Shown: positions 53,953-63,577 of the stretch, one piece after another
Layout: the number at the start of each line of letters is the position of its first letter
Numbering within the stretch: the stretch's first letter is position 1
Assembly (NCBI GenBank): GCA_029975295.1
Contig: JARKPK010000052.1
Location: 1-64,000 of the forward strand
Length of the DNA: 64,000 nt
Direction of reading: 5' to 3'
Source: Thermoguttaceae bacterium
GTDB taxonomy: Bacteria > Planctomycetota > Planctomycetia > Pirellulales > Thermoguttaceae
The notes under the pieces: model-generated
What the model saw: the letters and a program-made list of their open reading frames with translations, nothing else
Databases searched by the model: none
Told to the model about the DNA's origin: nothing
Position numbers and translations under genes: made by a program

Positions 53953-55116
53953 TTACGGCAGTTCCGGGGGATCGACCACGGGAAACTCGCCGGAAAGAGC
54001 GTTCAGGAAGGCCACGATGTCTTTCTGATCCGTTTCGGTCAGCTTGGCCTCGCGAACCGGGCGAAACATGCGATCCAGATTCGGATTGTCGCGCCCTCCG
54101 GCGGCCATCAGCGCGACCGCTTCTTCGAGGGTCGCCGCACTGCCGTCGTGGAAGTAGGGCGCCGTCTTGGCGACATCCCGCAGCATGGGCACGCGGAACT
54201 TGCCCTTGTCGCTTTCCTTTTTCGTAACTTCCATCAATCCGCCATCGGGCGATTCTTTATCCCAGCTCACGCCGGCGTTATAGAAGCGGAAATTGCTGAA
54301 CAGTTCCGGGGCGTGGCAGGTGGCGCAGCCGGCGTCGTCGAATTTCTGCATGCCCCGCTTCTGCGCGTCCGTCAGCGCGCTTTCGTCGCCGTCTTGGTAT
54401 TTGTCGTACGGCGAGTTGCCGCTGAGCACGGTCCGCTCGAAGGCGGCAATCGCCTTGGCTACGCCTTCTTCGGTCACATCCGTGCCGAACACCTTCTGGA
54501 AGTGTTCTTTGTAGGGAGTCAGTCGATTCAACTCGGCGATCATGGCGTCGAGGGTGTGGCCCATCTCGATCGGATTGGCGATTGGCCCCAGCGCCTGTTC
54601 TTCAAGCGACTTGGCCCGACCGTCCCAGAACAGCACCGGCGCGTAGGCTGTGTTGATCACCGAGGGCGAATTGCGCCCGCCCTTCTGGCCGCCGATGCCC
54701 GTGCTCACCGGAGTTGTTTCGGCCCAGGCGTGTTTCGGGTCGTGGCAAGTGGCGCACGAAACGGTTCCGTCCTTGCTGAGCCGCTTGTCGAAGTAGAGCA
54801 TGCGTCCCAAGGCCACCTTTTCCACAGTCATCGGATTGTCGGCCGGCACCGGCACGGCCGGCAATCCCTTAGGCACCTTGATCGTGTAGGGCGTTCCTTG
54901 CGGGGCCTGCGCGGCGGCGGGATCGGGTTTCGGCGCGGGCGGTTCTTCGCTCGGCGCTGGTGGCGTTGCCGCCGCGGGGTCTTTGGCCGGCGCGGCGGGC
55001 TCGGTCTTCTTGGCGGAAGGCTGCGGCCCGCCCGCTTTTTGATTCGGCCCGCATCCCACCGAAAAACCAATCGAGCAAGACAACGCGAACGCGATCAGAC
55101 CTGTACAGCGTCTCAT
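53953..55116 (-). CDS. Di-haem cytochrome c peroxidase (MauG/CcpA family) lipoprotein
   Basis: A 387-residue lipoprotein with lipobox SVGC (Cys22). A Pro/Ala/Glu-rich tether of about 65 residues follows. The catalytic domain has two CxxCH haem sites, CATCHDPKH and CATCHAPEL, the pattern of bacterial cytochrome c peroxidases and MauG. The surrounding RNSPSVINTAYAPVLFWDGR and RVPMLRDVAKTAPYFHDG segments are diagnostic of the family. It reduces H2O2 or oxidises a protein substrate in the periplasm. GGAGG precedes the ATG; the upstream frame to 55317 was discarded. Confidence 0.93.
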   Translation of the reverse strand: MRRCTGLIAFALSCSIGFSVGCGPNQKAGGPQPSAKKTEPAAPAKDPAAATPPAPSEEPPAPKPDPAAAQAPQGTPYTIKVPKGLPAVPVPADNPMTVEKVALGRMLYFDKRLSKDGTVSCATCHDPKHAWAETTPVSTGIGGQKGGRNSPSVINTAYAPVLFWDGRAKSLEEQALGPIANPIEMGHTLDAMIAELNRLTPYKEHFQKVFGTDVTEEGVAKAIAAFERTVLSGNSPYDKYQDGDESALTDAQKRGMQKFDDAGCATCHAPELFSNFRFYNAGVSWDKESPDGGLMEVTKKESDKGKFRVPMLRDVAKTAPYFHDGSAATLEEAVALMAAGGRDNPNLDRMFRPVREAKLTETDQKDIVAFLNALSGEFPVVDPPELP

Positions 55117-55886
55117 GGCACGATCCCTCCCGGATGGTGAATGTTCTGCGCGGCGCGGCAACGGTTCGCGGTCGCTAACGAGACTGTCAATCCCTTGACC
55201 AGAGACAGAGAGACAGACGCCGAGATCTCGATCGGCGACCGGCCGATGTGACTGGGCGAGCGCTATTCCGTCGTTCCGCTTCTTTCTGTAAGGATCGACA
55301 TGACCGATTGCGACCACGATTGCAGCGATTGCTCATCGCGCGAAAACGTGTTTACCGCGCCTGTCTGGTTCTGGCAAGCATTAGACAGCCAAAATCGGCG
55401 CGATTTCGGCAAAGGCGTCATTCGCCCTCGACCCGGCGGCCAGATTTTGCACGAAAACATGCGGAATCGCGGCTTGCCGATACGCGACGCGGCCGACAGA
55501 GACATCAAACGCGCACCGAGCGCCATCGCTGCAATTCTGAAGGACGCAGCGTTCTCGGGCTCGGCGTCGGACCTTGGCGAAATACGACGGGGTGTTCCGC
55601 CGATCACCCAACGCAGTCAATGGCCTTTCGTTGCGGCCATCGTGAATGGGCTTTCATCGCAGCCATCGACAGAGAAGAACTGGAACCCGGCCGTACCGGG
55701 GGCGGTGAGCTGCTCCCGGCGAAGGAACGGACGCACTCCGAAAGCCTCGAACACGGCAAAAAATGGCCCGCGACGCGATTCGGCACGGCGCCTTATTGCC
55801 GGCGTCGCCGACGGCAGGTCCATAGAGGCTCGACCGTTTACGTGCCAACGGACCGCTGCTGCCCCGACGAACCGCTGCCGGAACGA
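55117..55886. other. Gap between peroxidase and PilZ genes
   Basis: 770 bases. An open frame on the plus strand from 55300 to 55890 has AAGGA before its ATG and a first third that looks plausible (CDHDCSDCS), but it becomes compositionally biased and runs into the PilZ gene. It is not called as a gene. No other structure was seen. Confidence 0.4.
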
Positions 55887-56243
55887 CTAGAGGTACACAC
55901 GCTCGGTGAACTGGCAGCCGACGCGGAAGAACTCGCCGTTGACGGCCGAAATCGGCGCCACGTTGGTCACCTTGGCGACCACGTACATCGGCATCTTTTG
56001 CGGTCCCAAAGCGACGACGAGCGACTCGAAGTCGGGTTTGTCGGCCGTGACAAAGCAGAGCCCGCCGCAGGAGATATCGACGCACGAAACGCGATAGAAG
56101 TCGCATTTCCGCGGCAATTGGCCGCCGCAGATCGGCGCGATTTCCTGTTGGAATCGATACTGCATGCGAGGGCTCTTGCGCAGCTCCTCGACGCGCTGGC
56201 TCACTTCAACAAGATTGGCGATGGATGGAAGTGCTTCGATCAT
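55887..56243 (-). CDS. PilZ-domain protein, probable c-di-GMP receptor
   Basis: A 118-residue protein. The RxxxR motif is R26-R30 (RMQYR) and the DxSxxG motif is D56-G61 (DISCGG). Together these are the c-di-GMP-binding signature, and both are intact. The rest is the six-stranded barrel expected of PilZ. There is no output domain, so it acts as a stand-alone adaptor that binds a partner when loaded. Neighbours do not identify the partner; c-di-GMP in this phylum controls attachment, motility and exopolysaccharide. Start choice is not in doubt because upstream sequence is not coding. Confidence 0.85.
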   Translation of the reverse strand: MIEALPSIANLVEVSQRVEELRKSPRMQYRFQQEIAPICGGQLPRKCDFYRVSCVDISCGGLCFVTADKPDFESLVVALGPQKMPMYVVAKVTNVAPISAVNGEFFRVGCQFTERVYL

Positions 56244-56910
56244 AGCGATTGCCGAATGATGTCAGGCGGGGAAACGGAAGGATGGTTCAACGGCGGTCCG
56301 GCAGTCCATCGCCGAACAGCCTATCGTCACTTGTTTGCGCGATTTGCTTATGTTGTCTGGTTGCTGTAATTGGTGCGACCGGCATTTGCCGTAAGAAGTT
56401 CGGCAGGATGCGGTTCGTCGCTTGAGCATTTTCGTCAAACAGGCTGCATCGAAGCGAGTGATTACACTAATTCGCGTCGTCGTCGCAAGCCAGAAAAATA
56501 TACGTTATTTGCCTAGCGCAGTACGACTATGATCCCTTCTGAGGGGTGGGAAGGCCGTCGCGGCAGGCTTCGGGCGATCGGTTCGCAACGGATGAATCGA
56601 TGCTGACGGCGAACCAGGGACGCGTGACATGGGCCGGTGCCCTGCTGCTGCGGCTTGCCGTTGGGCTGGGCGACTGACGGATCGCGTTGAGCCAGCACGG
56701 CCCGCGGCTGTTCTCGTGGGCGCCGACGGGTTTGCTCTGGAGTTGGGGGACGGATATGATGGGCTGTCGCTGTTGGTTCGCCTCGCGTTTAGGCCGTCGG
56801 CCTCTCGCCCGACGGGTCGGTTGCATCAGTTGGCTGAGTAATTGCGGGCAGCGCCATGCCGAACGGCGGTTGGCTGGCGGTCGGTGTCTTGTTTTAGATA
56901 GGGTCCATCG
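56244..56910. other. Gap between PilZ gene and M16 peptidase
   Basis: 667 bases without a convincing gene. It includes an AT-rich stretch around 56490-56515 (AAAAATATACGTTATTTG). No promoter with both boxes was clear. Confidence 0.5.
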
Positions 56911-59727
56911 ATGAGCAATGAGTTCGCGCGATATTTCGGCCGAAAATCGTCGGCCGAGTGCGGTGCGGTTGTCTCTCTGGCCAAGCTTGTGCGCCCAGCG
57001 GGGCGGCGGGCCGATTGGCCCTTGAATTGGGCGGGGAGGCTTGGTTGGTGGGCGTGGATATGCGCGCTGGCGGTCGTTTGCGGAATGCAGATGGCGGCGC
57101 GGGCGGGGGAACCCGAACGGCGAAATCAAGAGGCAAGAACGACGATGGTAAAGCGATTGCAGCGGTTGCCCGATCAAATCACCTTGGCCGAGTTGTCGAA
57201 CGGCCTGACGGTTATCGTTCAAGAGAACCGCACGGCCCCGGTGGCGACGGTGCGGTGTTTCGTGCGCAACACCGGCAGCGCCTTCGAGGGGCGGCATTTG
57301 GGGGCCGGATTGAGCCATGTGCTGGAGCATGTGGTGGCCGGCGGCAGCACGACGAAAAGGACGGAAAAAGAGATCGAGCGATTGATCGATCGAATCGGCG
57401 GGGCGACCAACGCCTTCACCTCGGACGACCGCACCGTGTATTTCATCGATTGCCCGGCCAAAGACGTGAACTTGGCGGTGGAATTGATCGCCGATTCGAT
57501 GGCGCGCTGCGCCTTTGCACCGGAGGAATTCGCCCGTGAGTTGGCCGTGGTGCGTCAGGAACTGGCCGACGGCGAGGTCGACCGCCGCCGGGTGCTCTGG
57601 AAGATGCTTCAACAGACGATCTACTTGGAACACCCGGCGCGTCATCCCGTGATCGGCTACCTCGATGTGCTCAATCGAACGACCAACGATACGATTGTGG
57701 CGTTCTATCGAGAGCGGTACGTGCCGAACAATCAAGTGTTCGTCGTGGTGGGCGACGTGGAAGCGGATGCGATCGTTGAAAACGTAGCGCGGCATTTTGA
57801 AGGAGTGCCCCGGGGCGCGGAGACATTCGTGCCGATGCCCGACGAACCTATGCAGAGCAGCCCGCGCGAGGCGATCCGCGAAATGGACGGGGCGACGTTC
57901 GACCTGGTTCTGGCTTGGCCGACGGTGCGGTTGAACGACCCGGACATGTACGCCCTCGACTTGGCGGCGGCCGTGCTGAGCGATGGCGACAGCTCGCGCC
58001 TGGTGCGACGGCTCAAGCACGAGCAACCCTTGGCGCTGGCTGTGCGCGCGGCGAGCAACACGCCCTCGTACGTGCGCGGATTTTTCATGGTTCAGGCCTC
58101 GGCCCCGCCCGACACTTGGCGCCAGGTCGAGAAGGGAATCGCCGAGGAGATCGAACGACTGCACAACGAGTTGATTACGCCGGCGGAGTTGGCCAAGGTG
58201 CGCAAGCAGATGACCGCCGGTTTGGTTTTCGCCCGACAGACGGTGAAAAGCCAGGCGATGAGCATTGGCAACGGCGTTCTGGCGGCCGGCGATCCGTTGT
58301 ACGAAAGCCGCTATGTGGAACAACTCGCCAAGGTGACGGCCGAGCAGGTGCGCGACGCGGTGCGCAGGCACCTCGTTCCGCAACGGCTCAACCGAGTGGT
58401 GCTGGCGCCGCCGGGCGGCGCGGGCGCAACGGCATCGGAGGCCGCTAAGGGCGACGAATCGCCGATTCGCCGCGAGGTTTTGCCCAACGGATTGCGGGTA
58501 TTGATCAAGCGCAGCGCCCACCTCCCGATGGTGAACATTCAGATGTGCGCCCTCGGCAGCGCACTGGTTGATACTCCGCAGCAGGCGGGCCGGTCGCACT
58601 TGGTGGCGGCCATGCTCGACCGCGGCACGGACAAGCACAACGCCCGAGAGATTGCCGAGTACTTCGACTCGATTGGCGGCACGTTGAATTTTAGCGCGGG
58701 TCGGTTCACCATCTCGGGCAGCGCGACCGTGTTGAAGGAAGACTTCGCCGGGGCGATGGAGATGTTCGCCGAGTGCGTCACGCGATCGACTTTTCCGGAA
58801 GACGAGTTTGCCAAGGTTCGCCAGTTGGCTTTGCGGGCGATCGAGGCTCGCCGGAACAGCCCTCAGGCGGAAGCTCAAGAGTTGTTCTTCGACCTCTTGC
58901 CGGCTGATTCGCCCTATCATGTGATTCAGGGCGGGAAGAAGGAAACCGTCGGCGCGCTGACTGCCGAGGCGTTGCGGGAGTATCGTTCGCGCTACTTTGC
59001 GCCGAACAACATGGTTGTTTCGGTGTTCGGCGACATTGATCCCGAAGAGGCGCTGGCGCTGGTGCGGCGGCAGTTCGGCGGCTTGAAGGCCGATCCGGCC
59101 GTCGGGCAATGGGACTTCCGCAGGAATAACCGCATTGCTGAAACGGTGCGCAAACGCTACACGACGGCCAAGCCGACGGGCATGGTCATTCTCGGGTACG
59201 AGGGGCCGAGTATTTTCGAAAAAGACGACTACGCCGCCATCACCCTGCTCGACGCGGTGACCTCGGGCTACTCGTACCCGGGCGGCTGGCTGCACGAAGA
59301 GTTGCGCGGCGCCGGTTTGGTGTACTGGGTTCACGCGATGCCGCTGTCGGGGCCGTCGCCCGGTTTCTTCCTGGCGATGGCGCAAACGCACCCGGGCAAG
59401 GTTGACGAGGTTGTCGAGCGCATCGAGAAGAACATCCAGCGCGCGCGTCGCGGCCAGATCTCGGAAGAGGAGTTCGAAACGGCCGTCGATATGGTGCTGT
59501 CGCTGCATGCGCATGAGAATACGACCATTTCGGAGCAGGCAAGGCAAGCGGTTCTCGACGAGTTGTACGGATTGGGCTACGACTACGACACCCGATTTCC
59601 GGAACGGATCAAGGCGGTTAAACGCGACGACCTTGCCCGGGTGGCCAATAAGTACCTGAACCATGCGATCATCTTGACGATGGCCTCGGAGCCGGCTGCT
59701 AAAGAGGCGGCTCCGGCCCAACAATAG
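56911..59727 (+). CDS. Secreted M16 (insulinase-like) zinc peptidase, two-domain
   Basis: A 938-residue protein. A hydrophobic signal sequence covers about residues 45-65 (WICALAVVCGMQMAARAG), preceded by a long N-terminal segment, so a shorter start is possible. The first M16 domain carries the inverted zinc motif HVLEH (H136, E139, H140) and the third ligand E217 in VVRQELADGE. The second half (from about residue 515) is an M16-like domain lacking the HxxEH motif, the usual inactive partner in two-domain M16 enzymes. These peptidases cut unfolded peptides in the periplasm. It is a likely single-gene unit upstream of ppdK. Confidence 0.93.
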   Translation: MSNEFARYFGRKSSAECGAVVSLAKLVRPAGRRADWPLNWAGRLGWWAWICALAVVCGMQMAARAGEPERRNQEARTTMVKRLQRLPDQITLAELSNGLTVIVQENRTAPVATVRCFVRNTGSAFEGRHLGAGLSHVLEHVVAGGSTTKRTEKEIERLIDRIGGATNAFTSDDRTVYFIDCPAKDVNLAVELIADSMARCAFAPEEFARELAVVRQELADGEVDRRRVLWKMLQQTIYLEHPARHPVIGYLDVLNRTTNDTIVAFYRERYVPNNQVFVVVGDVEADAIVENVARHFEGVPRGAETFVPMPDEPMQSSPREAIREMDGATFDLVLAWPTVRLNDPDMYALDLAAAVLSDGDSSRLVRRLKHEQPLALAVRAASNTPSYVRGFFMVQASAPPDTWRQVEKGIAEEIERLHNELITPAELAKVRKQMTAGLVFARQTVKSQAMSIGNGVLAAGDPLYESRYVEQLAKVTAEQVRDAVRRHLVPQRLNRVVLAPPGGAGATASEAAKGDESPIRREVLPNGLRVLIKRSAHLPMVNIQMCALGSALVDTPQQAGRSHLVAAMLDRGTDKHNAREIAEYFDSIGGTLNFSAGRFTISGSATVLKEDFAGAMEMFAECVTRSTFPEDEFAKVRQLALRAIEARRNSPQAEAQELFFDLLPADSPYHVIQGGKKETVGALTAEALREYRSRYFAPNNMVVSVFGDIDPEEALALVRRQFGGLKADPAVGQWDFRRNNRIAETVRKRYTTAKPTGMVILGYEGPSIFEKDDYAAITLLDAVTSGYSYPGGWLHEELRGAGLVYWVHAMPLSGPSPGFFLAMAQTHPGKVDEVVERIEKNIQRARRGQISEEEFETAVDMVLSLHAHENTTISEQARQAVLDELYGLGYDYDTRFPERIKAVKRDDLARVANKYLNHAIILTMASEPAAKEAAPAQQ

Positions 59728-60240
59728 CGTCGCCACTTGCGTTGGGCCCGATCGATCAAGCAGGGCCGCACCGGCGGCTCAGAGGCTGGCTGCGGCTGAT
59801 AACTAGTGGCAGATTATCGATTTACGATTGGCGGCGCTATCGACGCGACGTCCTGCGCCCCACCGGCTTCCTTGACGCTCCGGGAAAACACTGCTAGATT
59901 GGTCCGTTTCGTTTTCCACGGGCGTGCCGGGTTTTTCGTCGACCAGCGGCCGAGTCTTCGGTCGGTCTGTCGGTCGATCCTCTGACTCAGATTATCGGAA
60001 GGCGAATTGCGCCTCGGGCGATGCGCGAACCGTGCATTGCTCGGCGGCCAACGTTCTTCCGGCGGCGCGGACGCTGTCGTGCGTTATGTCTGTGTCGGGC
60101 CGCTTTCAGGTCGGCCCCAGAAATGCGAGTGACGGCCGTGAGGCTTCGAGGGCTGTTCGGGTCATCGGTGCGATGGCAGGGAAGCCGACGGCGGCCCTCC
60201 GGTTCGATTCGTAACGTTTTGTTGACAAAGGGATGTTGAG
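59728..60240. other. Leader and promoter region of ppdK
   Basis: 513 bases without a gene. It contains a good promoter candidate at 59872-59900 and then about 330 bases of untranslated leader. Confidence 0.6.
59872..59900 (+). promoter_or_regulatory. Candidate sigma70 promoter of ppdK
   Basis: TTGACG (59872-59877), 17-base spacer, TAGATT (59895-59900). It is the best placed -35/-10 pair upstream of ppdK and predicts a leader of about 335 bases. Confidence 0.5.
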
Positions 60241-63015
60241 ATGGCGGAAAAGTACGTTTATTTCTTCGGGCCTGAAGGCACCGAGGGCGATGCCGGCATG
60301 AAGAATCTGCTGGGTGGCAAGGGCGCGAATTTGGCCGAAATGGCCAAACTGAATCTGCCCGTTCCCGCCGGCTTCACGATTGCGACTTCGTTTTGCAACG
60401 TTTATTTGGCCGGCGGACGCCAGTTCCCCGATTCGGTCCGCGCCGAGGTTCAAGAGGCGTTGGCCAAGGTGGAAAAGGCGATGGGCCGCAAGTTCGGCGA
60501 CCCCGACAACCCATTGCTGCTCAGTTGCCGCAGCGGCGCTCGCATGTCGATGCCCGGCATGATGGAAACCGTGCTCAACGTCGGTCTGTGCACGAAGACC
60601 ATTCCCGGCTTGATTCGCAAGACGGGCAACGAGCGATTCGTGTACGACGCGTACCGCCGCTTGATCATGATGTATTCGGACGTGGTCATGGAGAAGGCCG
60701 AAGACATCGAACCGGCTGAGGGCCAAGGCATTCGCGTCCAGCTTGAGCACCTGATGGCCAAGCTGAAGAAGAAGAAGGGCTACCAGGCCGACACGGACAT
60801 GACGGCCGAGGACCTCAAGAAGCTTTGCAAACAGTTCAAAGACAAAGTCAAGCAGGTGCTGGGACGCGAGTTCCCCGACGATCCGCACGAGCAGCTCTGG
60901 GGCGCCATCGGCGCCGTGTTCAAAAGCTGGAACGGCCGACGCGCGGTTGCCTACCGCAAGATCGAAGGGATTCCGCACGATTGGGGCACAGCCACCAACG
61001 TGCAAAGCATGGTTTTCGGCAACTTGGGCGACAGCTCGGCGACCGGTGTGGCCTTTTCGCGCAACCCGGCCACCGGCGAGAACAAGTTCTATGGCGAGTG
61101 GTTGGTCAACGCGCAGGGTGAAGACGTGGTGGCGGGCATCCGCACTCCCAATCCGCTGAACGAGGCCACGAAGAACCCGCAAAACGAGCATTTGCTGTCG
61201 TTGGAAAAGGCCATGCCCGAGCTGTACAGACAACTCGACGGCATTCGGTTGCGGCTCGAGCAGCATTACAAAGACATGCAGGACATCGAGTTCACGATCG
61301 AAGAAGGCAAGCTGTACATGCTGCAATGCCGCAACGGCAAACGGACCGGCACGGCGGCGTTGAACATGGCGATGGACATGCTTGCCGAAGGCCTGATCGA
61401 CGAGAAGACCGCCACGCTTCGCGTGTCGCCGGCGCAGCTCGACGAATTGCTGCACCCGATCATCAACCCGAGCGCGGAAAAGAAGGCTTCGCCATTCGCC
61501 AAGGGGTTGCCCGCGGGTCCCGGCGGCGCGTGCGGCAAGATTGTGTTTACGGCCGCCGACGCCGTGGAAGCCAAGGCCCGCGGCGAGCATGTGATTCTCG
61601 TTCGCGAAGAAACCAATCCGGAAGACGTCGAAGGGATGCGCGCGGCCGAGGGCATTCTGACGGCCCGCGGCGGCATGACCAGCCATGCCGCGCTGGTGGC
61701 CCGCGGTTGGGGCAAGTGCTGCATCGTCGGCGCCGGCGAGCTGAAGATCGACCTGGCCGGCCGCAAGCTTTCGGCCGGCGAAGTGAAGCTGAAAGAGGGC
61801 GATGTGATCACCCTCAACGGCACCAAAGGATTGGTGTACGAAGGCGCGCTGGAGATGATGGACGCCTCGGAAAACCCGCGTTTCCAGCAGTTCATGAAAA
61901 TGGTCGACAAGTTCCGCACGTTGGGCGTGCGCACCAATGCCGATACGCCCGAAGACGCGCGGGTGGCCCGTTCGTTCGGGGCTGAGGGCATCGGCCTGTT
62001 CCGCACGGAACACATGTTCTACGGCGCCGGCAGCGATGAGGCTTTGGCCAAGCTTCGGCAACTGATCATGGTGTTGGGCGAGAAGCCCAAGTCTGCTCGC
62101 AACAAAGAGAAGGCCGAGGCCGAACGCGCCCGGCTGATCGAAAAGCGTCGCGAGGCGGCCTTCGGTCTGTTCCCGTTCGTCAAGCGCGACGTGCGGGCGA
62201 CGCTGGAGGCGATGGACGGCATGCCGGTGACGATTCGGCTGCTCGACCCCCCGCTTCACGAGTTCGTTCCGCAAGACAAGGCGAAGCAGGCGGAACTGGC
62301 CGCGGCGATGGGCTTGAAGCCGGCCGAGGTGAAGAAACGCGGCGATGCGCTGCACGAAGTGAACCCGATGATGGGGCATCGCGGCGTTCGCCTTGGGATC
62401 ACCTATCCCGAAGTGACCGAGATGCAAGTGCGAGCCATCTTCGAGGCTGCTGCCGAGTTGCTCAAGGAAGGCAAACAGCCGAAGCCGGAAATCATGGTGC
62501 CCGTCACCTGCACCCCGCGCGAACTGGAAGTCACCAAGCAGATCTTCGATCGCGTGGCTGCGGAAGTGAAGCAGCAGTTCGGCGTGGAAGTGAAGTGCCC
62601 GTACGGAACGATGATTGAGATTCCGCGGGCCTGCCTGGTGGCCGATCAGATGGCCAAGACGGCCGAATTCTTCTCGTTTGGCACAAACGATTTGACGCAA
62701 ATGGCCTTCGGTTTCAGCCGTGACGACATCGGCGGTTTCCTCCAAGCCTATCTGGATCAGAACATCATTCCGGCCGATCCCTTCCAGACGATCGACCAGG
62801 AGGGCGTGGGCCAACTGATTCAAATGGCCGTCGAGCGCGGCCGCAAGACGCGCGGCGAGCTGAAGATCGGCATTTGCGGCGAGCAAGGCGGCGAACCGGC
62901 CAGTGTCGAGTTCTGCTTCCGCACGGGCCTGAACTACGTCAGTTGTTCGCCGTTCCGAGTGCCGATCGCTCGGCTGGCGGCTGCTCAGGCCGCCTTGAAG
63001 GCCGCGAAGAAGTAG
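60241..63015 (+). CDS. ppdK: Pyruvate, phosphate dikinase
   Basis: A 924-residue enzyme that interconverts pyruvate + ATP + Pi with phosphoenolpyruvate + AMP + PPi. The N-terminal nucleotide-binding domain starts VYFFGPEGTEGDAGMKNLLG. The phosphohistidine domain has GGMTSHAALVARGWGKCC with His482. The C-terminal PEP/pyruvate barrel carries GICGEQGGEPASVEF with catalytic Cys879. The length slightly exceeds the usual 880-900 owing to a Lys/Glu/Arg-rich insert around residues 620-640. Its own promoter candidate lies at 59872 and a strong terminator follows at 63085, so it is monocistronic. In anaerobes PPDK supports PPi-linked glycolysis or gluconeogenesis. Confidence 0.97.
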   Translation: MAEKYVYFFGPEGTEGDAGMKNLLGGKGANLAEMAKLNLPVPAGFTIATSFCNVYLAGGRQFPDSVRAEVQEALAKVEKAMGRKFGDPDNPLLLSCRSGARMSMPGMMETVLNVGLCTKTIPGLIRKTGNERFVYDAYRRLIMMYSDVVMEKAEDIEPAEGQGIRVQLEHLMAKLKKKKGYQADTDMTAEDLKKLCKQFKDKVKQVLGREFPDDPHEQLWGAIGAVFKSWNGRRAVAYRKIEGIPHDWGTATNVQSMVFGNLGDSSATGVAFSRNPATGENKFYGEWLVNAQGEDVVAGIRTPNPLNEATKNPQNEHLLSLEKAMPELYRQLDGIRLRLEQHYKDMQDIEFTIEEGKLYMLQCRNGKRTGTAALNMAMDMLAEGLIDEKTATLRVSPAQLDELLHPIINPSAEKKASPFAKGLPAGPGGACGKIVFTAADAVEAKARGEHVILVREETNPEDVEGMRAAEGILTARGGMTSHAALVARGWGKCCIVGAGELKIDLAGRKLSAGEVKLKEGDVITLNGTKGLVYEGALEMMDASENPRFQQFMKMVDKFRTLGVRTNADTPEDARVARSFGAEGIGLFRTEHMFYGAGSDEALAKLRQLIMVLGEKPKSARNKEKAEAERARLIEKRREAAFGLFPFVKRDVRATLEAMDGMPVTIRLLDPPLHEFVPQDKAKQAELAAAMGLKPAEVKKRGDALHEVNPMMGHRGVRLGITYPEVTEMQVRAIFEAAAELLKEGKQPKPEIMVPVTCTPRELEVTKQIFDRVAAEVKQQFGVEVKCPYGTMIEIPRACLVADQMAKTAEFFSFGTNDLTQMAFGFSRDDIGGFLQAYLDQNIIPADPFQTIDQEGVGQLIQMAVERGRKTRGELKIGICGEQGGEPASVEFCFRTGLNYVSCSPFRVPIARLAAAQAALKAAKK

Positions 63016-63084
63016 AGGTTTGTACGCTCGCTGCGGTTTTGCTCTAAAGGGGCATCGCTGCGGAATGAGGCGTTGTTGACACCG

Positions 63085-63125
63085 ACCGCCGGAATCGGAC
63101 ATTCGTCTGGTTCCGGCGGTTTTTT
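63085..63125 (+). terminator. Rho-independent terminator of ppdK
   Basis: A perfect 10-base stem, ACCGCCGGAA (63085-63094) and TTCCGGCGGT (63111-63120), with a 16-base loop, runs directly into a T tract (63120-63125), 70 bases past the ppdK stop. Confidence 0.85.
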
Positions 63126-63276
63126 GTGGGCAATCCGCCTTTGGGCAAGGATTGTTTCGGGGGGCGTGTTGGCGCGCCCGGCGCGATCGCCCGCCGCGGA
63201 TGAGGGGGCATTCCCTCGCTTGTCAGCCCTTTTCCTGTTGGGCAACGCAGCCGGCGCGGTCAGCGACGCCGCCCAG

Positions 63277-63306
63277 TTGTCGGCCGAGTTTGGCCGTGGA
63301 TACAAT
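63277..63306 (+). promoter_or_regulatory. Candidate promoter of the HEAT-repeat secreted protein
   Basis: TTGTCG (63277-63282), 18-base spacer, TACAAT (63301-63306, 5/6 match). Leader of about 265 bases. Confidence 0.35.
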
Positions 63307-63577
63307 AGAATGAACAATGTGTGCCGTCAGCGAGCCATCCTCGTGCGCCGACGTGATCGGTCAGAGTCGATAGTTGCCGTGCTGAAGTTTGTCGCCTTGT
63401 CGTCTCGACACGGCGACAGTTGACGCAAGCCATCCGTCTTGACGAAGTTGGGGTTGCCGGGCGCGTCAGGCGGGAAGAGCGAGTCTGCAACGACGACCGA
63501 GCCACCGTCGCCGCGGTTTTTGCGGGGCTTTGGGGCGGACGATCGGCTGCATTTCGATCAGCGGGATCGGAGTATCT

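Larger units (their letters stand above)
63016..63577. other. Gap between ppdK and the last gene
   Basis: 562 bases containing the ppdK terminator (63085-63125) and the promoter candidate for the next gene (63277-63306). No protein-like frame. Confidence 0.6.

Noticed and set aside
55300-55890. Plus-strand frame of 196 codons with AAGGA before its ATG
   Set aside because: The first third is plausible, but the rest is Arg/Ser/Pro-biased and runs into the PilZ gene; codon third positions are not clearly biased.
56527-59736. A 1069-codon open frame antisense to the M16 peptidase
   Set aside because: Same effect of GC-rich coding sequence; the translation shows no family motif and lies fully over a confident gene.
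60222-60227. TTGACA directly before the ppdK start as a -35 box
   Set aside because: It lies within 20 bases of the ATG, overlapping the ribosome binding site, leaving no room for a -10 box.
60106-63102. A 998-codon open frame antisense to ppdK
   Set aside because: It mirrors the ppdK codons; GC-rich genes leave antisense frames open. The product is His/Arg/Leu-rich with no recognisable domain.
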